In this document: positions 46,144 through 54,867 of the stretch, piece after piece
How positions within the stretch are numbered: position 1 is the stretch's first letter
How the letters are laid out: each line of letters opens with the position of its first letter
NCBI GenBank assembly: GCA_946486375.1
Contig: CAMLTW010000005.1
Coordinates: 1 to 64,000, forward strand
Source of the DNA: an uncultured Rikenellaceae bacterium
GTDB lineage: Bacteria > Bacteroidota > Bacteroidia > Bacteroidales > Rikenellaceae
Length of the DNA stretch: 64,000 nt
Direction: 5' to 3'
Notes under the pieces: generated by a model
Database searches by the model: none
Seen by the model: only the letters and a program-made list of their open reading frames with translations
What the model was told of the DNA's origin: nothing
Translations under genes and position numbers: made by a program

Positions 46144-46402
46144 ACAATATTCCGGTACGATGTTGCGGTCGAACCGAAAGTTTTGTGATTGCGATAACAG
46201 AGAAACGCTTCGGGATGGACACTTTCGCTTTCTCCGTTTCGGGAATCGGAACCGTATCGCAAGGCTGTTTTTCAGGTTCCTGTCCGTTCCGTACCGAAGA
46301 CGGAAACCTTTTCCCGAAAAGAGCCGCACACGCGAATAATGTTTCGGCACCGGGTTTTTCGGCTTCCGTCCGTTTTTTCTTTCGAATACACCGTAAACAG
46401 AC

Positions 46403-46410
46403 TATATTTG
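46403..46410 (+). promoter_or_regulatory. Possible -7 box of the flippase gene
   Basis: TATATTTG, a perfect TAnnTTTG, 57 bases before the GTG start chosen for the flippase. No TTTG lies at the expected -33 distance. Confidence 0.5.
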
Positions 46411-46467
46411 TCATATTTTTCGTTCGGAAACCATATTCGAGCGAAATGCTGTCAAAACCGAAACGCC

Positions 46468-47928
46468 GTGTCCGAAATCAGGAAACAACTTACCTTCGGG
46501 GTGTTCTACACCGCGATCGCGAAATACACCGGAATTTTCATTTCGCTGGTGGTGACGGGCGTTCTTTCCCGGTTGCTGACGCCGGCCGATTTCGGAACGA
46601 TCGTTCCGATCACCGTGCTGGTCGCCTTCTTTTCCATCCTGGGAGACGTGGGTATCGGCCCCGCCGTCATCCAGCATCAGACCCTTTCCCACAAAGACCT
46701 CGATTCCATCTTTTCCTTCACCGTACTCACGGGAGCTCTGCTGGCCGGAATTTTTTTCGCCGGCTCGTGGGGCATCGCTGCCCTTTACGAATCCCCCGTG
46801 TTCGTTCCGCTGTCCCAGCTTCTTTCCGTCACCCTGTTTTTCTCCTGCGCCAACGTGGTGCCCAACGCCCTGCTGTTCAAAGCGAAGAAATTCCGGTTTC
46901 TGGCGGTGCGCTCGCTCGTCGTGCAGTCCGCCGCCGGGGGCATAGCCATCGCGGCGGCTTATCTGGGAGCCGGCCTGTACGCCCTCGTCATCCAATCCGT
47001 CGTATCGAGCGCATGCATGTTTCTGCTCAGTTACCGCGAAAATCCGCTCCGGCTGCTTTTCCTGCGGCTGGATTGGGAACCGTTGAAAAAAATCCGAAGC
47101 TTTTCTTCCTACCAGTTCCTGTTCAACATCCTGAACTACTTCTCCGTAAACCTCGACAAGCTCCTGATCAAAAAATACATGGGCGCCACCCCGCTCGGCT
47201 ACTATGACAAATCGTACCGGCTGATGCAGCTGCCCCTGCAATACATTCCCTTTGTCATTACCCCCGTGATGCACCCCATCTTTTCCGAAATGCAAAACGA
47301 TTTGGAAAAGATGCGGACGTACTACTCCAAAGTCGTTCGTTTTCTGGCATTCATCGGTTTCCCGCTGTCGGTGCTGCTCCATTTCACCGGCCGGGATCTG
47401 ATCTACATCCTTTTCGGGTCGCAGTGGGGAGCCTCGGTTCCGGTGTTCGAAATTCTCGCGCTTTCCGTCGGGTTCCAGATGATCCTGTCCACGTCCGGTT
47501 CGATCTTCCAGTCGGCCGGATCGACGAAGCTGCTATTCCTGTGCGGCATCCTTTCGACCGTCACCATCGTGTCGGCCGTCCTGACGGGGCTGTTCGCCTA
47601 TCGCACTCTCGTGGCATTGGGAATACTGCTCCTCGGCGCTTTCATCGTCAACTTCTTCCTCTGTTATGCGATCCTGTACCGTTTCCTGTTCAAAACCGGT
47701 TTTGCGGCGTTCCTGAAGCAACTCGGTTCTCCCCTCCTGCTTTCTTTTCTGCTGGCCCTGATCCTGTATGCGCTCACTCCGGCCGCCGCCCGGATCAATG
47801 CCATCCTGTCCCTGCTGTTGAAAGGAGGAATAACGGTCGTCGTTTCAGGACTGTACATCCAGCTCACCGGGGAATACGATCTTTTCCGGCAAGTCCGTCG
47901 GCTCGCCGACCGCTTCCGCAAACGCTGA
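46468..47928 (+). CDS. Polysaccharide flippase, MOP/Wzx family
   Basis: The 486-residue product has about twelve to fourteen membrane helices of the MATE-like flippase fold and should carry lipid-linked sugar units across the inner membrane. The N-terminus (VSEIRKQLTFGVFYTAIAKY) and ADFGTIVPITVLVAFFSILG, GDVGIGPAVIQHQTLSHKDL and MGATPLGYYDKSYRLMQLP are typical of Wzx/WzxC-like proteins. The start is taken as GTG 46468, because no in-frame ATG lies near the conserved start; an ATG at 46339 would add 43 unconserved residues. It is isolated from other polysaccharide genes except the convergent synthetase-like gene next to it. Confidence 0.85.
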   Translation: MSEIRKQLTFGVFYTAIAKYTGIFISLVVTGVLSRLLTPADFGTIVPITVLVAFFSILGDVGIGPAVIQHQTLSHKDLDSIFSFTVLTGALLAGIFFAGSWGIAALYESPVFVPLSQLLSVTLFFSCANVVPNALLFKAKKFRFLAVRSLVVQSAAGGIAIAAAYLGAGLYALVIQSVVSSACMFLLSYRENPLRLLFLRLDWEPLKKIRSFSSYQFLFNILNYFSVNLDKLLIKKYMGATPLGYYDKSYRLMQLPLQYIPFVITPVMHPIFSEMQNDLEKMRTYYSKVVRFLAFIGFPLSVLLHFTGRDLIYILFGSQWGASVPVFEILALSVGFQMILSTSGSIFQSAGSTKLLFLCGILSTVTIVSAVLTGLFAYRTLVALGILLLGAFIVNFFLCYAILYRFLFKTGFAAFLKQLGSPLLLSFLLALILYALTPAAARINAILSLLLKGGITVVVSGLYIQLTGEYDLFRQVRRLADRFRKR

Positions 47929-47949
47929 GAGGCTTTCCCGGTTGCCTCT

Positions 47950-49551
47950 TTATGCTTCCGTCCGGAGGTATTCCAGCAGGAAACCCTCGAACCACTCGCC
48001 GGAAGCATACCGCAAATGTTCCCGCTCCAAAAACAGCCTCTTCGTTTTTCCGGTCCGGAATTTCGCCTGCCGTTTGTAATAGCGGCTCCGGGTCAGTCGT
48101 CCTGTCGCATAGGAAACGAAGGAAGAAAGGGACAGCGGACGCATGGGGCAGAAATGCGTGGTGGCGATTTTAGCGGCCTTCGGGGCGATCTGTTCCATGA
48201 TGTGTTTGGGAATCAGGTAAAACCGTCCGAAAGTATGCTTGCCGCCCAAGTATTCGTAAGGAATTTTCAATCCGGCCTCGATCACCGGAAACGTGCCGAA
48301 CACTTCGTACTGACGCCCCCGAATATTGAAAGCGGAGACGATCGGCGCCGAAAAACAAGCGGTATTGATCAGCCGGAACAGGCGCAGCACGTCCCGTCCG
48401 TCGGGACACGCCAACGGATAATGCCGTTCGATCCGCTCCAATTCGAGGCGCAAGGCTTCCTCGAACCGTTCATAATACGCTTCGTTCGCCGGGACAAATT
48501 TCCTCGCTCTGTCTACATAGCCCGCGATCAAAGAATCTCCATCCGCATACGCCAGCGGCGAATAGAGCTCCGTTCCGTACGATCCGCCGAAGCCCAAAAC
48601 CCCATAGTCGACGTTTTCCAGTATCGGCGTTATGATGGCGTTTTCACGCGGCACCAGCCCTTCCGTCATAGCATAGAAGGCTTCCGGACGAGCGTCGGGG
48701 TCGCTTCGGTACACGCACAAAGGCAGGGAAAATGCACTTGCCACCCGCATCGCTACGTCATGATCCAGCGATTCTCGGCCGTTCCACACGGCTGTCCGCA
48801 ATCCCGTTTCCGGATAGTACTCCTGCACCAATGCCGTGACCAGCCGGCTGTCGAATCCGCCCGTGAGGGTCGATTCGACCCTGCTCTCCCGCATGGCGGG
48901 GTGCCGGACGGCTTCCCTCAACACGGTCAGGGTGCGGTTCGTCACTTCCTTCAGGGAGGTTATCCGGGTGTTGTCGATCTGCAGTTCGATTCCGATCGCT
49001 TCCATCGCACCCGTCCGGGAATCGAGATTCAGGTATTCCCAGGGCCGGAGCCTTTTGACACGCCGATCCAACGTCGTGTTTCCCAGCCACGCCGGATACT
49101 GACAATGCCGCATGGCTAAAAACTCGAATACCTTATACTCGTCTGGCTCAGACATAGGCGAAGGACGCACGGCCCGAAACGAAGTGCCGACCGTTTTCCC
49201 CTCCGGATCGTAATAAATGCTCCGGGTCTGCAAAAAATCCGAGAAGAGATAAAAGAATCCCGCTTTGAAGACCACGACCGCATACTGTCCCAACAGCTCC
49301 CGCTTCATTTCACCAATCCGGCCGACCGTGAAGTTTTCGAGCCACCCGGAAAGGTACGTTTCCAGACAGCAGTCGGGTTTACAGGCGTATCCCAGCACCG
49401 TCACGCTGTCGTCGCCGTCCGTCACCCGCGTCACAGTACCCTCGTTGTAAAACAAAGTCATATGGGAATGAAGGGAAAGCGCATGCGCTTTCCCTTCAGA
49501 TCCCGATGCATCGGGACGTTCCGTCCCGAACCTGTAAATGAAACCAGCCAT
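47950..49551 (-). CDS. Asparagine-synthetase-like protein without the glutaminase cysteine
   Basis: The 533-residue protein has the two-part layout of asparagine synthetase B. An N-terminal glutaminase-like domain (about 1-190) is followed by an ATP-PPi domain whose PP-loop is STLTGGFDSRLV (near residues 228-238). Active glutaminase domains need Cys at position 2, but this protein starts Met-Ala-Gly-Phe, so it should not hydrolyse glutamine. Such homologues include beta-lactam synthetase, lasso-peptide cyclases and enzymes that amidate sugars, all of which activate a carboxylate with ATP. The substrate is unknown. It converges on the flippase gene, which hints at a surface glycan role, but no precursor peptide gene is visible. 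Confidence 0.75.
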   Translation of the reverse strand: MAGFIYRFGTERPDASGSEGKAHALSLHSHMTLFYNEGTVTRVTDGDDSVTVLGYACKPDCCLETYLSGWLENFTVGRIGEMKRELLGQYAVVVFKAGFFYLFSDFLQTRSIYYDPEGKTVGTSFRAVRPSPMSEPDEYKVFEFLAMRHCQYPAWLGNTTLDRRVKRLRPWEYLNLDSRTGAMEAIGIELQIDNTRITSLKEVTNRTLTVLREAVRHPAMRESRVESTLTGGFDSRLVTALVQEYYPETGLRTAVWNGRESLDHDVAMRVASAFSLPLCVYRSDPDARPEAFYAMTEGLVPRENAIITPILENVDYGVLGFGGSYGTELYSPLAYADGDSLIAGYVDRARKFVPANEAYYERFEEALRLELERIERHYPLACPDGRDVLRLFRLINTACFSAPIVSAFNIRGRQYEVFGTFPVIEAGLKIPYEYLGGKHTFGRFYLIPKHIMEQIAPKAAKIATTHFCPMRPLSLSSFVSYATGRLTRSRYYKRQAKFRTGKTKRLFLEREHLRYASGEWFEGFLLEYLRTEA

Positions 49552-49753
49552 TTCGTTCCGCTTAGGAATACGCAGCTAAAGTAAACATCTTTTTCCGTTT
49601 TTCAAACAGTTCAAACCTGCCTTTTCCGGCAACACATCATCCGGAAAATGTGCCGCAGGCTGCGGGAACATTTACCTGCCCGAAAACCGGCAAAATGAAT
49701 GATGGACGTTCCCTCCGGAGCAACATCCGTAAACCTTTTTCCGAAAAACGCAT
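49552..49753. other. Intergenic region upstream of the synthetase-like gene
   Basis: About 200 bases between the start of the synthetase-like gene and the rpsT terminator; the whole gap between the two genes is 304 bases. No gene or clear promoter box was recognised here. Confidence 0.4.
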
Positions 49754-49790
49754 AAAAATTCGGGAAGCACGCTCGAACGCACTTCCCGAA
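49754..49790 (-). terminator. Intrinsic terminator of the rplU-rpmA-rpsT unit
   Basis: TTCGGGAAG (49759-49767) pairs with CTTCCCGAA (49782-49790), with a further short GCG/CGC pairing inside. Leftward the stem is followed by TTTTT (A run 49754-49758). It lies 66 bases past the rpsT stop. Confidence 0.82.
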
Positions 49791-49855
49791 TCCTATCTTC
49801 CGACAGGCACGAAAAGAATCGCTTCCTTTCGGTTATCCCTGTCGTCTATAATCTG

Positions 49856-50107
49856 CTACAACGCATTCACCCGCATCTGCAAGCTCCCTTTCAGGTTGGC
49901 CGCCTTGTTCTTGTGGATGATGTTCCGTTTAGCCAGTTTGTCCAGCATCGAAGCCACCTTCGGATACAGCTTTTCGGCCGCTTCCTTTTCGGTGGTGTTC
50001 CGCAGCGCCTTCACGGCGTTCCGCGTCGTCTTGTGGTAATATTTGTTGTGAATCCGCCGTTCATCGGTCTGCCGGATCCGTTTCTTTGCCGATTTATGGT
50101 TTGCCAT
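49856..50107 (-). CDS. rpsT: 30S ribosomal protein S20
   Basis: The 83-residue protein binds 16S rRNA early in small-subunit assembly. It is highly basic and begins ANHKSAKKRIRQTDERRIHN, a typical S20 start, followed by the helical NKYYHKTTRNAVKALRNTTE. It lies 31 bases after rpmA on the same strand, so it probably shares the rplU promoter. Terminator follows. Confidence 0.95.
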   Translation of the reverse strand: MANHKSAKKRIRQTDERRIHNKYYHKTTRNAVKALRNTTEKEAAEKLYPKVASMLDKLAKRNIIHKNKAANLKGSLQMRVNAL

Positions 50108-50138
50108 CTTCTTTCTTTACTTAATGGAGTACAACTAA

Positions 50139-50399
50139 TTATTCAGCCGCCGGAACTACGGAAACATAGGATTTCCCTTCCGCCTTCTTCCGGAAAGCGA
50201 CCGTTCCGTCCACCAGGGCATACAGCGTGTGATCCTTGCCCATCCCCACGTTTTCGCCGGGATTGTGCACCGTACCCCGCTGACGAACCAATATATTGCC
50301 GGCCTTGGCGAACTGACCGCCGAAGAGTTTCACGCCCAGACGTTTGCTTTCCGATTCACGTCCGTTCTTGGAACTACCAACACCTTTCTTATGTGCCAT
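50139..50399 (-). CDS. rpmA: 50S ribosomal protein L27
   Basis: The 86-residue protein reaches into the peptidyl-transferase centre. It begins [20 protein letters not shown] and contains [20 protein letters not shown], both diagnostic. The N-terminus is the short, directly functional form without the cleaved Firmicutes extension. It follows rplU by 19 bases, the near-universal order. Confidence 0.97.
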   Translation of the reverse strand: MAHKKGVGSSKNGRESESKRLGVKLFGGQFAKAGNILVRQRGTVHNPGENVGMGKDHTLYALVDGTVAFRKKAEGKSYVSVVPAAE

Positions 50400-50418
50400 C
50401 TTTCGAAAATTTTAAACG

Positions 50419-50730
50419 TTAAGCAACAATGTCGTCGATCACGATCTGGGTCAGGAACTGCCGGTGGCCGTTCTTCACCTTGTACCCTTTTCTCCGTTTC
50501 TTCTTGAAGACGATCACCTTGTCGTCCTTCAGATGACGCAGAATCGTTGCGTTCACTTTGGCCCCTTGGATCACAGGTGTGCCAACATTAACCTGTCCGT
50601 CGTTGTCAATTAGCAGGATTTTGTCGAAGCTCAGGGCCGAGTTTTCGGCTCCCTCCAGACGGTGAACATACAGCTTGCGACCTTTTTCAACTTTGAACTG
50701 TTGACCCGCGATTTCTACAATTGCGTACAT
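50419..50730 (-). CDS. rplU: 50S ribosomal protein L21
   Basis: The 103-residue protein binds 23S r[23 protein letters not shown] at the N-terminus and [20 protein letters not shown] near the end match L21. It is the first gene of the rplU-rpmA-rpsT unit and has a complete promoter 40 bases upstream with a small inverted repeat in its leader. Confidence 0.97.
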   Translation of the reverse strand: MYAIVEIAGQQFKVEKGRKLYVHRLEGAENSALSFDKILLIDNDGQVNVGTPVIQGAKVNATILRHLKDDKVIVFKKKRRKGYKVKNGHRQFLTQIVIDDIVA

Positions 50731-50737
50731 TTGTTCG

Positions 50738-50758
50738 GTTTAATCGTTGATGATTAAC
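50738..50758 (-). promoter_or_regulatory. Small inverted repeat in the rplU leader
   Basis: TTAATC and GATTAA pair around a 6-base loop within the 39-base untranslated leader, 10-27 bases before the rplU start. The stem is short and AT-rich, so it is only a weak candidate for a leader hairpin that could control ribosomal protein synthesis. Confidence 0.3.
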
Positions 50759-50769
50759 AAATCGAGGTG

Positions 50770-50800
50770 CAAATATAGAAATTAATTCCGGTTCCGCAAA
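50770..50800 (-). promoter_or_regulatory. Promoter of rplU-rpmA-rpsT
   Basis: Leftward TTTG (50797-50800), a 19-base spacer and TATATTTG (50770-50777): both Bacteroidota elements at consensus distance, 39 bases before rplU. Confidence 0.8.
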
Positions 50801-50824
50801 GCCACCCGCGTCTTTTTCTGCCTT

Positions 50825-51130
50825 TTACAGGGATTCCTTCTTCAGCAGGGTGGAAAACGCAAGCACTTTTTGGCCGAAAAGCGGGGCCGCGACGGTGCGG
50901 TATTCCCCCAGCACCCGTTCGGTAAATTCGTTATAACGCTCCATATCCGGCAGGGGCACCTGCAGGGAATAAGTGAAATGGCCTTCGGGGTTGTCGGCCA
51001 GCACGCGGGTAAAGACGGGCTCGTCGAAACCCTGCTCCCGGATGAAGGGAGCGACATGCTTTCTCATCAGTTCCAGCCAGCGGTCGTGGACGTCATAATC
51101 CACCATAAAGGAGGTATTCAGGATATACAT
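50825..51130 (-). CDS. DUF4286 family protein
   Basis: A 101-residue protein beginning [20 protein letters not shown], typical of DUF4286, small ferredoxin-like-fold proteins of Bacteroidota with no known role. [20 protein letters not shown] in the middle also fits. The ATG at 51130 lies 26 bases from a leftward TAACTTTG box; the slightly longer frame has no support. It is divergent from panB with a shared ~95-base intergenic region. Confidence 0.75.
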   Translation of the reverse strand: MYILNTSFMVDYDVHDRWLELMRKHVAPFIREQGFDEPVFTRVLADNPEGHFTYSLQVPLPDMERYNEFTERVLGEYRTVAAPLFGQKVLAFSTLLKKESL

Positions 51131-51156
51131 GGTTCGGAGCGTTATGTTCACGGTTG

Positions 51157-51164
51157 CAAAGTTA
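51157..51164 (-). promoter_or_regulatory. Possible -7 box of the DUF4286 gene
   Basis: Leftward TAACTTTG fits TAnnTTTG, 26 bases before the ATG. It lies back to back with the panB promoter. Confidence 0.45.
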
Positions 51165-51174
51165 CTTTTTTATT

Positions 51175-51206
51175 CTTGCGATTTGTATAAGAACTCTCTA
51201 CATTTG
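51175..51206 (+). promoter_or_regulatory. Promoter of panB
   Basis: CTTG (51175-51178, one mismatch to TTTG), a 20-base spacer and TACATTTG (51199-51206). It ends 21 bases before the panB ATG, so the leader is very short. Confidence 0.65.
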
Positions 51207-51227
51207 CCGCATAAAACATACCAGCTT

Positions 51228-52043
51228 ATGTCTACCGAAAGCAAAACGAGGGCCGTGACGACCTACCGCCTCAGCGAGATGAAAGCCAGGGGGGAAAAGA
51301 TAAGCATGCTTACCGCTTACGATTACTCGATGGCGCGCATTCTAGACGAAGCGGGAATCGACGTGATCCTGGTGGGGGATTCTGCCGCCAACGTGATGGC
51401 CGGATACGAAACCACCGTTCCGATGACCCTCGACCACATGATCTACCACGGCCGTTCGGTAGCCCGAGCCGTCGAGCGTGCGCTCGTGGTGGTGGACATG
51501 CCCTTCGGCACCTACCAGGGAAATTCCAAGGAGGCTCTTGCTTCGGCCATCCGGATCATGAAGGAAACCGAAGCCGACGCCATCAAGCTCGAAGGGGGCG
51601 TGGAAGTGCTGGAGTCGATCACCCGGATTCTTTCGGCCGGGATTCCGGTCATGGGCCATCTGGGCCTGACCCCGCAGTCCATTCATAAATTCGGCACCTA
51701 TACCGTCCGGGCCAAAGAGGAGGCGGAAGCGGAGAAACTGCTGGAAGACGCGATAGCCCTCGAACAGGCGGGATGTTTCGGAATCGTACTGGAAAAAATC
51801 CCGGCGACGCTGGGAGCGAAAGTGGCTGCACGACTGAAAATTCCCCTGATCGGGATCGGAGCCGGAAACGGGGTGGACGGGCAGGTGCTCGTCGTGCACG
51901 ATATGCTGGGAATCAACAACGAGTTTTCTCCGCGCTTTCTCCGGCGTTACGCAGACCTCTATTCGACCATGAAAAACGCTTTCGAAAGCTACATCGCGGA
52001 CGTGAAAAGCGGGGACTTCCCCAACGAAAAGGAACAATATTAA
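51228..52043 (+). CDS. panB: 3-methyl-2-oxobutanoate hydroxymethyltransferase
   Basis: PanB adds a hydroxymethyl group from methylene-tetrahydrofolate to alpha-ketoisovalerate, the first step of pantothenate synthesis. The 271-residue product contains [40 protein letters not shown] with metal-binding Asp, [15 protein letters not shown] and [20 protein letters not shown]. All match the family. ATG 51228 gives the usual N-terminus and fits the promoter. Other pantothenate genes are not in the window. Confidence 0.95.
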   Translation: MSTESKTRAVTTYRLSEMKARGEKISMLTAYDYSMARILDEAGIDVILVGDSAANVMAGYETTVPMTLDHMIYHGRSVARAVERALVVVDMPFGTYQGNSKEALASAIRIMKETEADAIKLEGGVEVLESITRILSAGIPVMGHLGLTPQSIHKFGTYTVRAKEEAEAEKLLEDAIALEQAGCFGIVLEKIPATLGAKVAARLKIPLIGIGAGNGVDGQVLVVHDMLGINNEFSPRFLRRYADLYSTMKNAFESYIADVKSGDFPNEKEQY

Positions 52044-52068
52044 AACCCGATTCATATCTTTACCGATC

Positions 52069-52626
52069 ATGACCGTCACACCGCTCGAAATACCGGATGT
52101 CCTTCTTTTCGATTGCAGGGTCTTCGGCGACAGCCGGGGCTATTTTTTCGAAAGCTTCCGCAACGACCTTTTCATGCCTTACCTGCAAACGGAATTCGTT
52201 CAGGAAAACGAATCCTTTTCCACGAAAGGAGTCGTACGCGGACTTCACTTTCAACGGGGGGACAAAGCTCAGGGCAAGCTCATCCGGGTCATCAGCGGGG
52301 AGATTCTCGACGTGGCGGTGGATTTACGGAAGGGATCGCCGACCTACGGCCGGCACGTCCGCATTCCGCTGACCTCCGACAAAAAGCAATGGGCTTGGAT
52401 TCCGCGCGGATTCGCCCACGGTTTCGCCGTGCTGTCCGAAACGGCCACTTTCTGCTACAAGTGCGATAACTATTACGCCCCGGAAGCGGAAGGAGGCGTG
52501 TTGTGGAACGATCCGCGGATCGGCATCGACTGGGGGGTGGCCGAGCCGCTCGTTTCGGCAAAGGACGCGAAGAACCCCGCGCTGGCGGAACTTTCCGATC
52601 CCGGTTTCCGGTATTCGCCGCGGTAG
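52069..52626 (+). CDS. rfbC: dTDP-4-dehydrorhamnose 3,5-epimerase
   Basis: RfbC converts dTDP-4-keto-6-deoxyglucose to dTDP-4-keto-rhamnose, a step to dTDP-rhamnose for surface glycans. The 185-residue cupin has the active-site region GVVRGLHFQRGDKAQGKLIR with the catalytic His, then DVAVDLRKGSPTYGRH and WIPRGFAHGFAVLS. DNYYAPEAEGGVLWNDPRIG is also typical. rfbA, rfbB and rfbD are not adjacent, so it is an isolated member of the pathway. It follows panB by 25 bases and could share its transcript; a TATCTTTA box at 52055-52062 is a weak alternative promoter. Confidence 0.94.
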   Translation: MTVTPLEIPDVLLFDCRVFGDSRGYFFESFRNDLFMPYLQTEFVQENESFSTKGVVRGLHFQRGDKAQGKLIRVISGEILDVAVDLRKGSPTYGRHVRIPLTSDKKQWAWIPRGFAHGFAVLSETATFCYKCDNYYAPEAEGGVLWNDPRIGIDWGVAEPLVSAKDAKNPALAELSDPGFRYSPR

Positions 52627-52661
52627 AGATTTACCCGATTATCAACCAAAAACATATTCCC

Positions 52662-53816
52662 ATGAACAGAATCGTTTTGAACGAAACCTCTTACTTCGGA
52701 GCGGGCAGCCGTTCGGTGATCGCCGACGAAGCGCGCCGGAGAGGTTTTAAGAAGGCATTTTTCGTCACGGACAAAGACCTGATCAAATTCGGCGTGGCAA
52801 ATCGGATCACCGACGTACTGAACGCCAACGGTATTCCCTATGAGATATACAGCGATGTCAAAGCCAATCCCACGATTAAAAACGTGCAGAACGGCGTAGA
52901 CGCCTATAAAAATTCCGGAGCCGATTTCATCATCGCGCTGGGGGGCGGTTCGGCCATCGACACGGCCAAAGGAGTCGGCATCGTGGTGAACAACCCCGAA
53001 TTCGCCGACATCAAATCCCTCGAAGGAGTGGCCAACACCAGGCACCGGGCGGTTCCGACATTCGCCCTGCCGACCACGGCGGGAACGGCGGCGGAAGTGA
53101 CCATCAACTATGTCATTACCGACGAAGAGGCCAAGAAGAAAATGGTTTGCGTCGACCCGAACGACATTCCGGCCGTCGCCATCATCGACCCCGAACTGAT
53201 GTATTCGATGCCCAAAGGGCTGACGGCTTCGACGGGGATGGACGCGCTGACCCACGCCATCGAAAGCTACATCACGCCGGGCGCATGGGCGATGAGCGAC
53301 ATGTTCGAGCTGAAAGCCATCGAAATGATCGCCCGGAACCTGAAGAAAGCGGTGGAAAACGGACACGACGCGGAAGCCCGCGAAGGGATGGCCGTCGCCC
53401 AATACATTGCGGGGATGGGATTTTCGAACGTCGGGCTGGGCATCGTGCACTCCATGGCTCATCCGCTGGGAGCGTTCTACGACACGCCGCACGGAGTGGC
53501 CAACGCTCTGCTGCTGCCTTACGTCATGGAATACAACGCCGATTCCCCGGCTGCTCCGAAATACAGGGACATCGCCCGCGCGATGGGCGTTCAGACCGAC
53601 GGAATGAATACCGAGCAGGGCGTGCGGGCGGCTATCGACGCCGTACGGCAGCTTTCCCTCAGCATCGGCATTCCGCAGAAGCTGCACGAAATCGGCGTGA
53701 AGGAGGAAGACCTTCCCGCGCTGTCGGTGGCGGCTTACAACGATGTCTGCACGGGCGGCAATCCGCGGACGACTTCGCCGGAAGACATCGAAAAAATCTA
53801 CCGGAAAGCGTTTTAA
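52662..53816 (+). CDS. fucO: Lactaldehyde reductase / iron-containing alcohol dehydrogenase
   Basis: FucO reduces lactaldehyde to 1,2-propanediol during anaerobic use of fucose or rhamnose. The 384-residue product looks very like E. coli FucO from memory: NRIVLNETSYFGAGS at the start, ALGGGSAIDTAKGVGI for NAD(H), and PTTAGTAAEVTINYVITDEE. Metal-binding residues lie in TGMDALTHAIESYI and SMAHPLGAFYDTPHG. ATG 52662 is chosen as homologues start there. The rest of the fucose/rhamnose pathway is not nearby. A hairpin terminator follows. Confidence 0.9.
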   Translation: MNRIVLNETSYFGAGSRSVIADEARRRGFKKAFFVTDKDLIKFGVANRITDVLNANGIPYEIYSDVKANPTIKNVQNGVDAYKNSGADFIIALGGGSAIDTAKGVGIVVNNPEFADIKSLEGVANTRHRAVPTFALPTTAGTAAEVTINYVITDEEAKKKMVCVDPNDIPAVAIIDPELMYSMPKGLTASTGMDALTHAIESYITPGAWAMSDMFELKAIEMIARNLKKAVENGHDAEAREGMAVAQYIAGMGFSNVGLGIVHSMAHPLGAFYDTPHGVANALLLPYVMEYNADSPAAPKYRDIARAMGVQTDGMNTEQGVRAAIDAVRQLSLSIGIPQKLHEIGVKEEDLPALSVAAYNDVCTGGNPRTTSPEDIEKIYRKAF

Positions 53817-53823
53817 ATCCCGG

Positions 53824-53860
53824 CCGCCGGAAGCACAACCTTCCTTCCGGCGGTCTTTTC
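53824..53860 (+). terminator. Intrinsic terminator after fucO
   Basis: CCGCCGGAAG (53824-53833) pairs with CTTCCGGCGG (53844-53853), followed by TCTTTTCC. It lies 8 bases past the stop codon. Confidence 0.8.
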
Positions 53861-53882
53861 CCACCTATTAAACCGAGACCCG

Positions 53883-54614
53883 ATGAAACGCCTTATCCTG
53901 TTTACGATGCTGGTGGCCCTATGCGCAACCGCGATGGGCCGGAATGCGAAAAAGACGAAACTTGCCGTCTCCCAACAGGAACTCGTTGCGAGCGACCTGA
54001 CGAACATGCTGAACATGCTTGGCATCCGCACACTCAGGTTCGACGTAAGCCCGTTCGCCGACCGAGGTTATTCGTTGTCGGTCTATGTCGATCAAATCGA
54101 TTCCACGGGCCGTAAACGCCTGGAACGCTTTAATTTCGGCTCAATGCGTCTTCTCTTCGAACCGTTTACGGAGGAGGCGAGACAGGATTTCCGCAAACGT
54201 TACGGCCTCCGCAGGAAAGCCATGTCTGCAGGACAAACGGAATACCTGACCTTGATGATCTTACATCAGGATTCCATCGCTCGTCTGGGCATTGGCATGG
54301 ACGGAGAAACGGGTCCGTTGCTGCGATTGAAGGGAGTCAAATTACCGGTGCGTCCTTGTAAAACCGATTCTCAGCCTTCCCATTTGTACGATCTGCGTCC
54401 GTTCAAGACCGAAGAGTTGCACGCCGATACCAAAGGCCGTTACGAGATACCACTTGTCTATTTCGCCTCTTTCTGGTACGACGCGAAATACGGTATTTAC
54501 CGCAGTTGCGGGGCCAGCCGGATCGACCCGGAAATGAGCGACGAGATCGTAGGGATGTCGCCGCACAAACTCGTGATAGGCATTATTCTGGAAGCGCCTG
54601 AAGATCAAAAATAG
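53883..54614 (+). CDS. Secreted protein of unknown function
   Basis: A 243-residue product with a signal peptide (MKRLILFTMLVALCATAMGR) and a mature domain without membrane segments. Features include FDVSPFADRGYSLSVYVDQI, a basic stretch QDFRKRYGLRRKA and a C-terminal PHKLVIGIILEAPEDQK. It may belong to a small Bacteroidales family such as DUF5041, but I cannot confirm this. It sits between two terminators (after fucO and at 54670), so it is a separate unit, although no promoter box was found in the short gap before it. Confidence 0.6.
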   Translation: MKRLILFTMLVALCATAMGRNAKKTKLAVSQQELVASDLTNMLNMLGIRTLRFDVSPFADRGYSLSVYVDQIDSTGRKRLERFNFGSMRLLFEPFTEEARQDFRKRYGLRRKAMSAGQTEYLTLMILHQDSIARLGIGMDGETGPLLRLKGVKLPVRPCKTDSQPSHLYDLRPFKTEELHADTKGRYEIPLVYFASFWYDAKYGIYRSCGASRIDPEMSDEIVGMSPHKLVIGIILEAPEDQK

Positions 54615-54669
54615 GTTCAGTTCCGGATGCGGCGAATAAAACCGTTCGCCGATTCGGGTGATTCAAACG

Positions 54670-54705
54670 GCAGGGGGAACAGTTGTTCCCCCTGCTTATT
54701 TTCCC
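54670..54705 (+). terminator. Intrinsic terminator after the secreted unknown gene
   Basis: GCAGGGGGAAC (54670-54680) pairs with GTTCCCCCTGC (54685-54695) around AGTT, followed by TTATTTTCC. It lies 55 bases past the stop. Confidence 0.85.
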
Positions 54706-54778
54706 CTTTCCCGTTTCCGGGAAACGCTTCCTGCATGTTTCTGGAAACACGTTTCCGTTTTTTTTCCGACATTCCATA

Positions 54779-54808
54779 AAAAAGGGAAACTCAATCGTTT
54801 CCCTTTTT
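54779..54808 (-). terminator. Bidirectional terminator after the biotin carrier gene
   Basis: AAAAAGGGAAAC (54779-54790) pairs with GTTTCCCTTTTT (54797-54808) around a 6-base loop. With T runs on both strands it can work either way. It lies 60 bases past the stop of the leftward biotin carrier gene. Confidence 0.75.
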
Positions 54809-54867
54809 CCATTCGTTTTCCGAAACCGATCTTCGGAGGATAGCCCATCGGCTTTTTAGTGCTCTTC

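Larger units (their letters stand above)
46108..46467. other. Intergenic region between divergent fumarase and flippase genes
   Basis: About 360 bases without a convincing gene. It holds a leftward TACCTTTG box at 46136-46143 (28 bases before the fumarase start) and a rightward TATATTTG box at 46403-46410 (before the flippase). Neither has a clear -33 TTTG. Nothing else was recognised. Confidence 0.5.

Noticed and set aside
46128..47207. A 359-codon frame starting with ATG 46446-type codons overlapping the flippase start
   Set aside because: It is out of frame with the conserved flippase sequence and its product is an Arg-rich, domain-free translation; the GTG at 46468 gives the family N-terminus.
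50738..50758. A riboswitch or classical L21 leader before rplU
   Set aside because: The leader is only about 39 bases, too short for a known riboswitch; only a weak AT-rich inverted repeat is present, listed with low confidence.
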